Source: Muribaculaceae bacterium (GTDB taxonomy: Bacteria; Pseudomonadota; Alphaproteobacteria; Rs-D84). Taken from it: 64,000 nucleotides of DNA. The stretch is from NCBI GenBank assembly GCA_023665245.1, contig JAMPEH010000002.1, forward strand, positions 244,747-308,746, read 5' to 3'. Position numbers and translations under genes: made by a program. Below are positions 1 to 8,026 of this stretch, one piece after another. The notes below the pieces were generated by a model. The model did no database searches, was not told the DNA's origin, and saw only the letters and a list, made by a program, of their open reading frames with translations. Position 1 is the stretch's first letter. Each line of letters begins with the position of its first letter.

Positions 1-2
1 AA

Positions 3-446
3 GAGACAGGGTGTGATTCATTGGCAATTGCGATTGGTACCAGTCATGGTGCATATAAACGTAAATCAGATACAGAAGAATTGCGGTTTGATATCTTGGC
101 CGATGTTGCGGAACGCTTGCCAGGATTTCCATTGGTGTTGCATGGCGCATCCAGTATTCCACAGCATTTTATTGAAACGATAAATGAATATGGTGGTGCG
201 ATGCGTGATGCCCGTGGAATCGCGGTTTCGCAGTTGCAACGTGCGGTAAAAATAAATATATGCAAAATAAATGTCGACAGTGATTCACGCCTGGCATTTA
301 CGGCCGGTGTTCGTCAAAGCCTGGTACAGCATCCTGATGGATTTAATCCGCGTGATTATCTGGGGGCAGGGCGCAAATTAATGTACGAAAATTGTGTCGA
401 TGAAATAAAAAATATTATGGGTTCGAATGACATTTTTTATAACTAG
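3..446 (+). CDS. fba: Fructose-bisphosphate aldolase, class II (3' part)
   Basis: C-terminal part of a zinc-dependent class II aldolase, which interconverts fructose-1,6-bisphosphate with dihydroxyacetone phosphate and glyceraldehyde-3-phosphate in the cytoplasm. The reading frame is open to the left edge, so the 5' end lies outside the window; a TTG at 21 is internal. Visible family motifs are IGTSHGAYK near the edge (metal-binding His region), LVLHGASSIP (phosphate-binding glycine loop) and KINVDSDSRLAFTAGVRQ (substrate-binding block). The C-terminus looks complete. The short sequence just after the stop recurs after tolB. Confidence 0.93.
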   Translation, partial: ETGCDSLAIAIGTSHGAYKRKSDTEELRFDILADVAERLPGFPLVLHGASSIPQHFIETINEYGGAMRDARGIAVSQLQRAVKINICKINVDSDSRLAFTAGVRQSLVQHPDGFNPRDYLGAGRKLMYENCVDEIKNIMGSNDIFYN

Positions 447-460
447 AGTGAAGATAATAG
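444..460 (+). repeat. 17-nt exact direct repeat, copy 1
   Basis: The 17 bases beginning TAGAGTGAAG just after the aldolase stop recur exactly at 2294-2310, just after the tolB terminator. The role is unknown; it could be a small mobile repeat remnant or a shared 5' leader piece. Confidence 0.5.
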
Positions 461-488
461 AGTGTAGAGGTTAGATAGAATGTTATAA

Positions 489-713
489 CTATTTTTTATC
501 ATCTATATTCGCCAATGAAAATAGGACGGACGAAATCAATGACTGGTACGGGACGTGTTGTTGGTCGGCCAGTTCTTTTATTTTATCCAGTACCGGGCGC
601 GGAATGCGCATATTAATAACACAATCTGATTTGTTGAACGCCTTGTATGCGGCGTATTCTTTTAACAAAGATTCAATGTTCATTATGAACAATTGCTGCA
701 TAACATTTGGCAT
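489..713 (-). CDS. Small RHH/BrnA-like DNA-binding protein
   Basis: A 74-residue protein whose second half (INMRIPRPVLDKIKELA then HVPYQSLISSVL) resembles ribbon-helix-helix antitoxins of the BrnA/CopG type, where a short beta strand binds DNA and a 'PYQ-LI' helix follows. The start at 713 is preceded by GGAG eight bases upstream; ATG 731 and 683 are alternatives without a clear ribosome binding site. No BrnT-like toxin gene is adjacent on either side, so it is either an orphan antitoxin or a stand-alone regulator. The family assignment rests on the C-terminal motif only. Confidence 0.6.
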   Translation of the reverse strand: MPNVMQQLFIMNIESLLKEYAAYKAFNKSDCVINMRIPRPVLDKIKELADQQHVPYQSLISSVLFSLANIDDKK

Positions 714-731
714 AGACAACACTCCATACAA

Positions 732-948
732 TCAACAATACTGACGTCTTTACAAGTGACTATATCAATGTAAATACAAATGTCAATACAAATGTAAATG
801 CGGCTGTGTCGACGTGTGTATTGTGGGTTGTGTTGTTGTTTGTGATGGTGTTTGTGTTGGTGTGTGATTTGGGTGCTTCTGTCTTGCATTTTGGAATTGT
901 TGCGGGTAAAATTAGGCATAAGAATTTTTATCAGGAAAGGATATTCGT
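732..948. other. Low-complexity intergenic stretch before tolB
   Basis: Contains imperfect tandem copies of a CAATGTAAATACAAATGT-like unit around 765-800, then a GT-rich strand-asymmetric stretch around 810-880. AGGAAAGG at 935-942 is the tolB ribosome binding site. No gene is supported here. Confidence 0.5.
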
Positions 949-2268
949 ATGTTAAAGCGTGTTTTTGCGTTGATTGTTTTGTGTGCGATGGCGGTTATGC
1001 CAGCGCGTGCGGAATTAAAGGTTGATATTATTGCCGGTGCCACCGACCCTATATCAATCGCGGTTCAGAAATTTGAACGTGGTGACGATGTGTCCGCAAA
1101 TGACGCGGCAATGATACGCAGTGTGGTTGAAAACGATTTGAAGACCACTGGCATATTTCGTATCGTGTCGCATGACGCATTTCCAGAATATGTAAAAATG
1201 GGGGCTATGCCAAACTTTAAATCATGGATGGCGATAAAGACCCAGGTGCTGGTTCAGGCAAAATTGACTTTGGATGCGTCAAAACGCTATAAACTGGAAT
1301 TCTATGTCTGGGATGTAAATGGGGCAGAACAGATAGAGGCACAATCACTGGTTGCATCAAAAAAATCAGCACGTCGCTTGGCGCATATTATGGCGGATGC
1401 GATATATGAACGCCTGACCGGTGAAATTGGTTATTTTGATACACAAATAATATTTATTGCAGAAACCGGGCCAATATCTGCGCGTGTAAAGCGTATGGCA
1501 ATTATGGACCAGGACGGTTATGGTATGCGGTATTTATCAGATGAAAATACCTTTGTTATGTCGCCGCATTTTTCGCCAAATATGCAGACGGTTGTATTCT
1601 TGTCATATCGTGACGATGACCCGATGGTTTGGGCATTGGATTTGGATACGGGTGAACAACGCAGACTCGGGCAATTTGGCGGGATGAGTTTTGCGCCGCG
1701 CTTTTCACCCGACGGTTCTAAAATAGCATTGTCATTGGTTAAAAATGGTATTACGCATATATATGAATATGATATTGAATCCAAGGCATTGCGTCAATTG
1801 ACGTTTGGTAATTCGCTGAATACCAGTCCGTCTTATTCCCCCGATGGCAAGAAATTGGCATTTAATTCCGATCGGTCGGGGCGTCAACAGATTCACGTAT
1901 TAGATTTGGCGACGGGTGAAGAAAGTCGCCTGACATACGGGGCGGGCAAATATGCAACACCTGCGTGGTCACCGGACGGGCAATTTATCGCGTTTACCAA
2001 GATTGCAGATGATACGTTCTATATCGGTATTATGGATCCACGTGGTAGAAATGAAAAAATATTGGCCGGTGGCTGGTATATGGAGGCACCATCATGGGCG
2101 CCAGGCTCGCGCCGTGTTGTATACTATGAAACAGAAAAGGCATTGGATGGCCTGGAACGCATCAGTCATATTCGCAGTGTTGATATCACGGGGCATAATA
2201 TTTATGATATTGAATTACCAGATGGCATAAATGGTACAGAACCGACGTGGTCGCCCAGATTGCCGTAA
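949..2268 (+). CDS. tolB: TolB, periplasmic Tol-Pal component
   Basis: 439-residue periplasmic protein of the Tol-Pal system, which links the outer membrane to peptidoglycan and constricts with the septum. A signal peptide covers residues 1-21 (cleavage after PARA). An N-terminal alpha/beta domain (about 25-150) is followed by a six-bladed propeller with the repeated TolB signature, seen as FSPDGSKIAL, YSPDGKKLAF and WSPDGQFIAF. Length is normal for the family. The start follows AGGAAAGG. Pal is encoded at 6690-7103 on the other strand and not next to it; tolQ, tolR and tolA are not in the window. A strong terminator follows at once. Confidence 0.96.
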   Translation: MLKRVFALIVLCAMAVMPARAELKVDIIAGATDPISIAVQKFERGDDVSANDAAMIRSVVENDLKTTGIFRIVSHDAFPEYVKMGAMPNFKSWMAIKTQVLVQAKLTLDASKRYKLEFYVWDVNGAEQIEAQSLVASKKSARRLAHIMADAIYERLTGEIGYFDTQIIFIAETGPISARVKRMAIMDQDGYGMRYLSDENTFVMSPHFSPNMQTVVFLSYRDDDPMVWALDLDTGEQRRLGQFGGMSFAPRFSPDGSKIALSLVKNGITHIYEYDIESKALRQLTFGNSLNTSPSYSPDGKKLAFNSDRSGRQQIHVLDLATGEESRLTYGAGKYATPAWSPDGQFIAFTKIADDTFYIGIMDPRGRNEKILAGGWYMEAPSWAPGSRRVVYYETEKALDGLERISHIRSVDITGHNIYDIELPDGINGTEPTWSPRLP

Positions 2269-2294
2269 AAAAATCCCCATTTGGGGATTTTTTT
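2266..2294 (+). terminator. Intrinsic terminator after tolB
   Basis: AAATCCCCA and TGGGGATTT form a hairpin followed by a T-run, starting inside the tolB stop codon. Confidence 0.9.
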
Positions 2295-2310
2295 AGAGTG
2301 AAGATAATAG
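2294..2310 (+). repeat. 17-nt exact direct repeat, copy 2
   Basis: Identical to 444-460. Here it lies between the tolB terminator and the GTG start of the nuclease gene. Confidence 0.5.
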
Positions 2311-2318
2311 GTAGTAGA

Positions 2319-2729
2319 GTGAAGGTATTTGTAAGTTTCTTGTCGGGATTAATGTTGTTAAGTACGGCATATGCCGTGCCGGCACGTGTTGGCTATATTG
2401 TTGATGGTGATACGTTTTCAGGTGTTGTAAGGTTAGAAGATGATATTGAAATTTCTGTGCGTATTCGTCTGCGTAATGTTGATACGCCTGAATTGCACGG
2501 TGGGTGCGTAAATGAAATCATAATGGCGAATTTGGCACGCGACAGGTTGGCGGAACTGATGCCTGTTGGGTCAACGGTTGATTTGCAGAATATCAAGGAT
2601 GACAAATACTTGGGGCGAATTGATGCAAATGTAATTTTGCCTGACGGTCGTGATGTGGGCGATGTATTGATTGCTGAAAAGCACGGCCGGCCATATGGTG
2701 GTGGCCGACGCGCCCCATGGTGTGATTAA
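2319..2729 (+). CDS. Secreted staphylococcal-nuclease-like protein
   Basis: 136-residue SNase-fold protein, probably an exported phosphodiesterase acting on DNA or RNA. GTG at 2319 is chosen because it gives a clean signal peptide (cleavage after STAYA, about residue 19) and has AGGTAG upstream; a longer frame from 2247 would run through the tolB terminator. The catalytic pattern of the family is present: VDGDTF (metal Asp), RIRLRNVDTPE (Arg and Glu) and DKYLGRIDA (second Arg). The protein ends in APWCD with two Cys overall. It converges on the Cys-rich gene at 2738. Confidence 0.82.
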   Translation: MKVFVSFLSGLMLLSTAYAVPARVGYIVDGDTFSGVVRLEDDIEISVRIRLRNVDTPELHGGCVNEIIMANLARDRLAELMPVGSTVDLQNIKDDKYLGRIDANVILPDGRDVGDVLIAEKHGRPYGGGRRAPWCD

Positions 2730-2737
2730 AATAAATT

Positions 2738-3478
2738 CTAAGAACCGTAATAGCAATTTTGACTTAGGGTGAAAACACCTGTTTTATCCATATACAAATT
2801 CTTACTGGTTCCAGATCCTGATGCGATATAGCATGAATATATATCGGTAGATCCCGCCTTGGATGTGCCTTCGACTTTGTCCAGTGGGAAATATTCGCCG
2901 TCTTCATATTCTGCCCAAAAGAAATCTGCATTTGGGCACTTTATACATGGTCCGGTTTCTGTTTTTGCGTAATATCCAGCATTGCATGATACGGGTGTAT
3001 CGTCCCCACCATCAGAACCACCGATATTGGGGTCATCATATGTTCCAGATACCCATCCTGTGTTGGTACATTCGTAATAAGTGACTGTTGATGTTGTTGC
3101 TGTTCTATGATCTACCTGTGGCACCCGTGTTCCAAAATCGTAATATATGGCATCGCCATATTCGCCACTGGTACTGCATACGTTATCAACGCATACTTCT
3201 TGGGCCCACTTTAGAGTTTTTCCTGGTTGTGGTAACCAATATTCGTCCCCCGGCAGTTGTTTTGGCACACACACGTGGCACGGATGCTCTTCGCCCCAAT
3301 AGCTTAGGGCACAGTATTGTCTGCGGATGCCTTCTGGCCACTCTAATCGTATGCCTGCGGGTGTTGCGGCCGTGGCGGTGCCAATCTGATACGATACCAG
3401 CATTGATATTAGAATATAAAAACTGCGCTGTTGTGGCGTTATGATAGATATCAATCCGCCAAGACTAATTTTTTTCAT
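2738..3478 (-). CDS. Cys-rich exported protein, CYIP/NCYY family member 1
   Basis: 246-residue exported protein of unknown function. The N-terminus is basic then hydrophobic (residues 1-38, possible cleavage after TATAA). The rest is rich in Cys, Gly, Thr and Tyr. The C-terminus carries CNAGYYA, CIKCP, SCYIASGSG and a final QNCYYG, the signature shared with the proteins at 23237, 51467, 52665 and 54301. The start at 3478 has AGGAGG six bases upstream. It is preceded by a class II structured leader (3504-3686). Its Cys spacing suggests disulfide-bonded surface or periplasmic location; this is inference. Confidence 0.85.
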   Translation of the reverse strand: MKKISLGGLISIITPQQRSFYILISMLVSYQIGTATAATPAGIRLEWPEGIRRQYCALSYWGEEHPCHVCVPKQLPGDEYWLPQPGKTLKWAQEVCVDNVCSTSGEYGDAIYYDFGTRVPQVDHRTATTSTVTYYECTNTGWVSGTYDDPNIGGSDGGDDTPVSCNAGYYAKTETGPCIKCPNADFFWAEYEDGEYFPLDKVEGTSKAGSTDIYSCYIASGSGTSKNLYMDKTGVFTLSQNCYYGS

Positions 3479-3503
3479 TCATGGCCTCCTTTTTCTGTGA
3501 ATG

Positions 3504-3686
3504 AAAAAACCGCTGAAAAATCATCAGACGGTTGGAGGCTCAAAACTATCAAGAAAAATAGCGGGCTTATTCAATATATTCGCCGCCCTCCAACCAAGTG
3601 TTGGAGTATTCGCATTTTGTCGCAATGCGTTCGTTTCTTGCAGAGGTTTTGAGTCCTCATCCCCAGAATACCCGGGAACATAACAC
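3504..3686 (-). ncRNA. Class II structured leader, copy E
   Basis: Reverse-strand 5' leader of the Cys-rich gene at 2738. In transcript order it has a 5' GGGTATTC-GGGGATG block, strand 1 (CTCCAAC), strand 2 (GGTTGGAGGGC), a conserved GCGAATATATTGAATAAGC (3565-3583), strand 3 (GAGCCTCCAACC, 3530-3541) and a terminator-like hairpin with U-run (3504-3532). Strand 2 can pair with strand 1 or strand 3. The conserved 19-mer is identical in copy F at 52115-52133. A TATACT -10 box lies at 3692-3697. No known riboswitch was recognised. Confidence 0.75.
3524..3574 (-). CDS. Possible leader peptide in class II leader E
   Basis: A 16-codon frame starting at TTG in the conserved ATATATTGAATAAG segment (MNKPAIFLDSFEPPTV) that ends at TGA inside the terminator arm. 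A GGAGG lies 12 bases upstream. The equivalent frame in leader F is also 16 codons and in G 17 codons. Non-ATG start and long spacing make translation uncertain. Confidence 0.3.
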   Translation of the reverse strand: MNKPAIFLDSFEPPTV

Positions 3687-3714
3687 AGGATAGTATAAAA
3701 AAGTGTTATAGTAA

Positions 3715-3740
3715 AATAAAAAATCCGCCACTGGCGGATA
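3715..3740 (-). terminator. Terminator after plsC
   Basis: TCCGCCA-CT-TGGCGGA hairpin (3721-3738) with a U-run on the reverse strand, just past the plsC stop. Confidence 0.8.
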
Positions 3741-3746
3741 AAATTT

Positions 3747-4454
3747 TTATGCACTGTGGCGGTTAATTGCCTCAGTAATTTCGTCCAGGGACGCATTACA
3801 TGGCAATAATGGTTCAAAATATACATTTGCGGTGCCGCCATTCATTTTACCATGCTTCGGCCAGAAGCATCCGGCGTCTGTACCGACCGGTAAAATTGGT
3901 AATTTTAACTGATGTGCCAAATATAACAGGCCGCGTTTTAATTTTATACGTTGACCCGGTTTTGTACGTGTGCCTTCGGGGAATATAATCAGAATTTTGC
4001 CATCCATAATTTTTTTTGCAACGGCGTCTGATAATTTATTCATGTTTGTTGCGCCGCGCTTGCGATTTACAGGTTGCAAACCCATACGCCAAAATGCCCA
4101 ACCATAAATCGGTATCCACAGCAGTTCGCGCTTTATAATAAAAAATGAATTTGGAACATTTGTTGCCAGAATTGCGATTTCCAGAATAGACATGTGTTTG
4201 GCGGCAATAATCGCCTTGCCATCAAGTCTAATATTGTCGTTTGGTTTGACAGGGATACCGTTTTCTTCGACCGGTGGGTAATGAATTTTGTATTTTATTC
4301 CCATGACAACGCGTGCCAGTACCAGTACGCCACCGGCGCATGTTAATACCAAGAAATCATTTACACGTTTATTTACCAGGCCAACCAATAAGAACGGTGC
4401 CCACACAACCCAATAAATTGCCAAAATAAATTTAAACAAAATAGTTTTTAACAT
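3747..4454 (-). CDS. plsC: 1-acyl-sn-glycerol-3-phosphate acyltransferase
   Basis: 235-residue inner-membrane acyltransferase making phosphatidic acid from lysophosphatidic acid. An N-terminal hydrophobic region (about 5-50) is followed by the catalytic block KHMSILE, a variant of the H-X4-D motif with Glu in place of Asp, and by FPEGTR (about residue 158), the glycerol-phosphate-binding motif. A VG-T-AG block near the C-terminus fits the fourth family motif. It is the last gene of the ftsE-ftsX-DUF218-plsC operon, four bases after the DUF218 stop, and is followed by a terminator. Confidence 0.92.
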   Translation of the reverse strand: MLKTILFKFILAIYWVVWAPFLLVGLVNKRVNDFLVLTCAGGVLVLARVVMGIKYKIHYPPVEENGIPVKPNDNIRLDGKAIIAAKHMSILEIAILATNVPNSFFIIKRELLWIPIYGWAFWRMGLQPVNRKRGATNMNKLSDAVAKKIMDGKILIIFPEGTRTKPGQRIKLKRGLLYLAHQLKLPILPVGTDAGCFWPKHGKMNGGTANVYFEPLLPCNASLDEITEAINRHSA

Positions 4455-4458
4455 ATTA

Positions 4459-4968
4459 TTACCCTTCTTTTATCCCGAACATTGTGACGATATATTTTAT
4501 ATATTCAATAGTCCATCGTTCAAGTCTTTTTGTTGCGCGCATGCCGGTCAGTGGCACCGGGCAGACAGAAATTTCAACGTCTGGAATTTCTGATCGGATT
4601 AAATATTTTGCGCGATTCATGTGGTCTTCGGTTGTGATTAAAACGATTCGGTCCAGACCTGCGCGTCTGACGATATCTTTGATTGCCAACGCGTTTTGAT
4701 ATGTTGATTTTGATGCAGATTCTATTTTTACCGGATGTGCAACATTGCTGATAGATGGGGCGCCTGCGCCGATTATATACAAATCTGCATCCGGATTTTG
4801 TTCCAGTTTGCGCAGTGCAAACGGTATTCGGCGTTCATCCCCTGTCAGGACAAAAATACTGTCATCTGATAAAATTAATCCGCATCGTGTTGTAGCCAGC
4901 GACTTGAACATCAGGCCCCCCAACACAAAACACACAACCAATAAAAAAGACGGTGTAAAAAAACGCAT
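4459..4968 (-). CDS. DUF218/YdcF-like membrane-anchored protein
   Basis: 169-residue protein with an N-terminal membrane anchor (about 6-26) and a DUF218 (YdcF/ElyC-like) Rossmann-type domain. Visible features are the early FVLTGDERRIPFALRKL, the IIGAGAP strand and the ITTEDHMNRAKYL segment that fits the conserved H-RA motif. Relatives act in envelope assembly, but the exact substrate is not known. Its start overlaps the ftsX stop by one base, so it is translationally coupled in the ftsEX operon. Confidence 0.82.
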   Translation of the reverse strand: MRFFTPSFLLVVCFVLGGLMFKSLATTRCGLILSDDSIFVLTGDERRIPFALRKLEQNPDADLYIIGAGAPSISNVAHPVKIESASKSTYQNALAIKDIVRRAGLDRIVLITTEDHMNRAKYLIRSEIPDVEISVCPVPLTGMRATKRLERWTIEYIKYIVTMFGIKEG

Positions 4969-5804
4969 TAACTATCTTTTAGTATTTTTAATGTAGTGCG
5001 CCGGGTTATAGATATTGCAAATATTACAATGCATACCGGCATTAATATCAATGCAACCCAACCATAGGTATTTAATCCCATCATGGCCAATAATCCCACA
5101 CGGGCCGAGTGTGCCGCCGACAAGATTAATAGTAATACAGGAACAGATGCCAAAAATCCACCCAGTGACGCAACCGTGCATATTTTTGCAACAATAATTT
5201 GCATCTGGCGTGCGACAAAAATATCGCTGGCACCGATTTGGTTTAATATTTCCAATTCACGTCGGTGCAGTAATGCCGTATTGCGTGCGATATACGTGAT
5301 ACATACACCAATTGCGCCAATCGCCAATGCCAGAACCAGACCTGCAATAAATATCATTTTCCATCCCGCCGAAGTCGATGCCTTTAATGCGGATGCATGT
5401 GTCAAGAATCGTGCATGGTTTCCAATTTGTGTGCTGATGTCGGCCATATCGGATTTGGTGTTAAATTTAACCTCGTACATTTGGGGCAGATAGTTTTCCA
5501 ATGTTCGCGCCCCAGATATCCATGGTGCCAACAGTGATTTCATTTGGTCTGTGGTGACGACTGTGACCGATTCGATTTTTGATGTGTTGTCATCCAGTAT
5601 TTTTTTTACCGCCGCGTTATTATTTGTATCCATTACCTGGACAGTCGCAAACAAATCCCATTGTGCGTTCCAACGTATGACACCCGTTCCAATCGCCAGT
5701 GCCACCCCCAGTGCCAACACCGACAGAAATGTCAGCAATCCCATAATTGCCGTCATAAAAACAGATTGTTCATGAACCAGTGAAAATACAACGGGTCTTT
5801 TCAT
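4968..5804 (-). CDS. ftsX: Cell division protein FtsX
   Basis: 278-residue inner-membrane subunit of the FtsEX complex, which activates septal peptidoglycan hydrolases at the division site. A first transmembrane helix at about 15-38 is followed by an extracytoplasmic domain (about 40-150) and three C-terminal helices (about 155-178, 205-232, 245-270), the FtsX topology. The N-terminus HEQSVFMTAIMGLLTFLSV is typical of the alphaproteobacterial form. The start overlaps the ftsE stop by four bases (ATGA), indicating coupled translation. Confidence 0.92.
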   Translation of the reverse strand: MKRPVVFSLVHEQSVFMTAIMGLLTFLSVLALGVALAIGTGVIRWNAQWDLFATVQVMDTNNNAAVKKILDDNTSKIESVTVVTTDQMKSLLAPWISGARTLENYLPQMYEVKFNTKSDMADISTQIGNHARFLTHASALKASTSAGWKMIFIAGLVLALAIGAIGVCITYIARNTALLHRRELEILNQIGASDIFVARQMQIIVAKICTVASLGGFLASVPVLLLILSAAHSARVGLLAMMGLNTYGWVALILMPVCIVIFAISITRRTTLKILKDS

Positions 5805-6625
5805 TGTGCGTTTCCAATATCGTCAAATTGTTTTGATAATTCTGCAAAATAGTTTTGCGGTTTTGGGCCCTTCCATACCTTGGGGCTGTCGGTCGCGGCG
5901 GCAGTGGCAGATTGTGTTTTTGTGTTTGATGCCTTGGCGCCTGTGCCGGTGCCTAAGAAACTTAATTTATGATTTTCCACATGAATCACAGGAAAATTGT
6001 ATGTATCCATTAACTTTTTGCTGTGTGTGGCCAGAATAATTGTCGTGCCAAACATTTTGTTCATCTGGATAAACAGTTCCATCAATCGTGACGCATTTTC
6101 GTCATCCAGATTTCCCGTCGGTTCGTCCGCCAGCAGAATAGATGGCTGAATAATAATTGCGCGTGCGACCGATACGCGTTGCTGTTGACCGCCAGACAAT
6201 GATTTTGGATTCGCGTCCGCATATTTTGCCAGACCCACCCATTCTAAAACTTTGGCGACCAGTTTTTTTATCTTTGCCTCGCCAATGCCACGCACGCGCA
6301 GGGGCAGGGCGATGTTGTCAAATACGGTCAGGTGACTTAGCAGTGAATATTCCTGAAACACAATTGCCATTTTGTGGCGCAGTGTATTAATTTCATCACG
6401 TGTCATATCATTTGTCGTGCGACCAAATAGTTTAATTTGGCCACGACACGGCTTGTGCAATTGATATATCAGGCGCAATAACGTCGTTTTACCCGCGCCG
6501 GACGCCCCCGACAGAAAATAAAACGCACCACCGCGTATATTAAACGAAACATCAGACAGTACTTCGCGTCCGCCGTCATATTTCGCGCCAACATTTGCAA
6601 AAGATATCGCTGTATTGTCTTCCAT
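5801..6625 (-). CDS. ftsE: Cell division ATP-binding protein FtsE
   Basis: 274-residue ABC ATPase partnering FtsX. It has Walker A GASGAGKT (about 40), a Q-loop in VFQEYSLLSHL, the signature LSGGQQQR, Walker B ILLADEPTGNLD and the switch His in LATHS. The N-terminal 225 residues cover a full FtsE domain. The remaining about 45 residues (LGTGTGAKASNTKTQSATA and beyond) are a low-complexity extension not seen in the shorter classical FtsE. It is the first gene of the operon, with pal upstream beyond a terminator. Confidence 0.93.
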   Translation of the reverse strand: MEDNTAISFANVGAKYDGGREVLSDVSFNIRGGAFYFLSGASGAGKTTLLRLIYQLHKPCRGQIKLFGRTTNDMTRDEINTLRHKMAIVFQEYSLLSHLTVFDNIALPLRVRGIGEAKIKKLVAKVLEWVGLAKYADANPKSLSGGQQQRVSVARAIIIQPSILLADEPTGNLDDENASRLMELFIQMNKMFGTTIILATHSKKLMDTYNFPVIHVENHKLSFLGTGTGAKASNTKTQSATAAATDSPKVWKGPKPQNYFAELSKQFDDIGNAQ

Positions 6626-6663
6626 AATAATTTATCGTAGTAAAAAAAGATTTTTTGCGCAAA

Positions 6664-6692
6664 TAAAAAACGGGGCGATGCCCCGATTTTTA
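6664..6692 (-). terminator. Terminator after pal
   Basis: CGGGGC-GAT-GCCCCG hairpin followed on the reverse strand by a U-rich run, between pal and ftsE. Confidence 0.85.
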
Positions 6693-7103
6693 TTTTTCAG
6701 ACGTCTTTTCAACAGTTTTTGTTGTCACGTTTCTGTTTTTTGCCCATATTTCTTCACCGGCGCCCGGATATTGCGGATTTTCTTTGCCATATGAAATTGT
6801 TTTAATACGTTCTGGTTCAATGCCGTCTTTTATCATAACCTGGGCGGCGTTTCCGGCACGCAATGCACCCAATGCCAGATTATATTCAACCGAGCCACGT
6901 TCATCACAATGTCCACCTAATACCACATTAGTATCAGTATTTTTTTTTATATATAACGATTGGCCTTTTAAGTCCCGGGCGGCGGTGTCGGAAATTTCCG
7001 CAGAATCAAACGCAAAGAAAACCTTGTCATCATTGATTTGCGATGGCACGCGTGTGCATGCCGCCACAGATAAAATGCCTAATCCCAATAAAATTTTATT
7101 CAT
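6690..7103 (-). CDS. pal: Peptidoglycan-associated lipoprotein Pal
   Basis: 137-residue outer-membrane lipoprotein that binds peptidoglycan and interacts with TolB. The lipobox is SVAAC with the lipidated Cys at residue 16. The OmpA-like domain follows with FAFDSAEI, GGHCDERGSVEYN (diaminopimelate-binding Asp/Arg region) and SYGKENP. The C-terminal tail (KTVEKTSEK) is short and polar. It is slightly shorter than typical Pal because the linker after the lipobox is only about ten residues. It is transcribed away from the beta-barrel gene at 7242. Confidence 0.94.
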   Translation of the reverse strand: MNKILLGLGILSVAACTRVPSQINDDKVFFAFDSAEISDTAARDLKGQSLYIKKNTDTNVVLGGHCDERGSVEYNLALGALRAGNAAQVMIKDGIEPERIKTISYGKENPQYPGAGEEIWAKNRNVTTKTVEKTSEK

Positions 7104-7241
7104 AATGAAAATCCTTTTATTTGAAATCTGTACATGTTGTATTTAGCAAATTTTAAGAAAAGATGTCAATATCTGATTTTTGTTTTTGGAATATGACCCT
7201 TTTTGTGATATTATATTTAGGAAAAAATGTAAGGGGAAATC

Positions 7242-7952
7242 ATGAAAAAATTAGTATCTATGTTTGTAATCGGCACAATGGCAACGGCCGGTGCATCGGC
7301 CGCCACCGCGGTGCCCAGTCATATTTCACGTGACAGCCACGGCGGATATAACGTCACATATGATTACAAGGACAAGGTTAAAACTGGTTGGTATGCCACG
7401 GCACGCGCCGGGGTCAGTTTTTTGAACTTTACCAGTAAACAAAAGTTAAACGGCGTAAATATCGAAGAAGATAAATTCTCGTTCGAACCTGTTTTTGATG
7501 GCAGTTTGTCCGTCGGCCACCATTTTGATTATTTCTGGCGTGGTGAATTAGAATTGGGATATATGGGCCAGTTTTCAGATTCCGACGAAGGACTGGATTT
7601 TGATTTATCTGTGCCGTATTTGATGGCAAACGGATATTATGATTTTACAAACGGCCTGTACGTTGGGGCGGGATTGGGTATCGCATTGCCGATGGCGCAT
7701 CTGGATGGTGTGTTTGTTCGCGGTGGCGACCGTGACAAGACCGGATTTTCACCAATGGCGGGTGTAATGCTGGGGTGGGCAACAAAACTGGATGATAATC
7801 TGGTGCTGGATTTGCGCTATCGCCTGGCCGGATTTAACGGTGTAAAGCAAGATATTAGCGTTGTTGTCGATGATGATGTCCTTGGCGCCCAGGCAAAGGT
7901 TGGTCTGATTTGGGATAATTCCATTTCTGTTGGATTGCGGTATGAATTTTAA
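7242..7952 (+). CDS. Outer membrane beta-barrel protein
   Basis: 236-residue exported protein. A signal peptide ends near residue 20 (ASAATA). Alternating aromatic strands such as GWYATARAGVSF, GELELGYMGQF, LYVGAGLGIALP and LVLDLRYRLAGF, with a C-terminal GLRYEF (terminal Phe recognised by BAM), indicate an eight-stranded OmpA/OmpX-like barrel with no periplasmic domain. AAGGGGAA seven bases before the ATG is a strong ribosome binding site. The substrate or ligand is not known. Confidence 0.85.
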   Translation: MKKLVSMFVIGTMATAGASAATAVPSHISRDSHGGYNVTYDYKDKVKTGWYATARAGVSFLNFTSKQKLNGVNIEEDKFSFEPVFDGSLSVGHHFDYFWRGELELGYMGQFSDSDEGLDFDLSVPYLMANGYYDFTNGLYVGAGLGIALPMAHLDGVFVRGGDRDKTGFSPMAGVMLGWATKLDDNLVLDLRYRLAGFNGVKQDISVVVDDDVLGAQAKVGLIWDNSISVGLRYEF

Positions 7953-7976
7953 CCGGAAAACAGGCATAGGAATCTG

Positions 7977-8005
7977 TTGACCCGATTCGCAGAAAATGGT
8001 AAAAT
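7977..8005 (+). promoter_or_regulatory. Promoter of fibre-like gene 8027
   Basis: TTGACC at 7977-7982, a 17-bp spacer and TAAAAT at 8000-8005. The spacer text (CGATTCGCA...ATG) is nearly the same as that of the promoter at 10619-10648, so the two genes probably share a regulator or arose by duplication. Confidence 0.7.
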
Positions 8006-8026
8006 GCAGACAGGTAGAGAGAAGAA

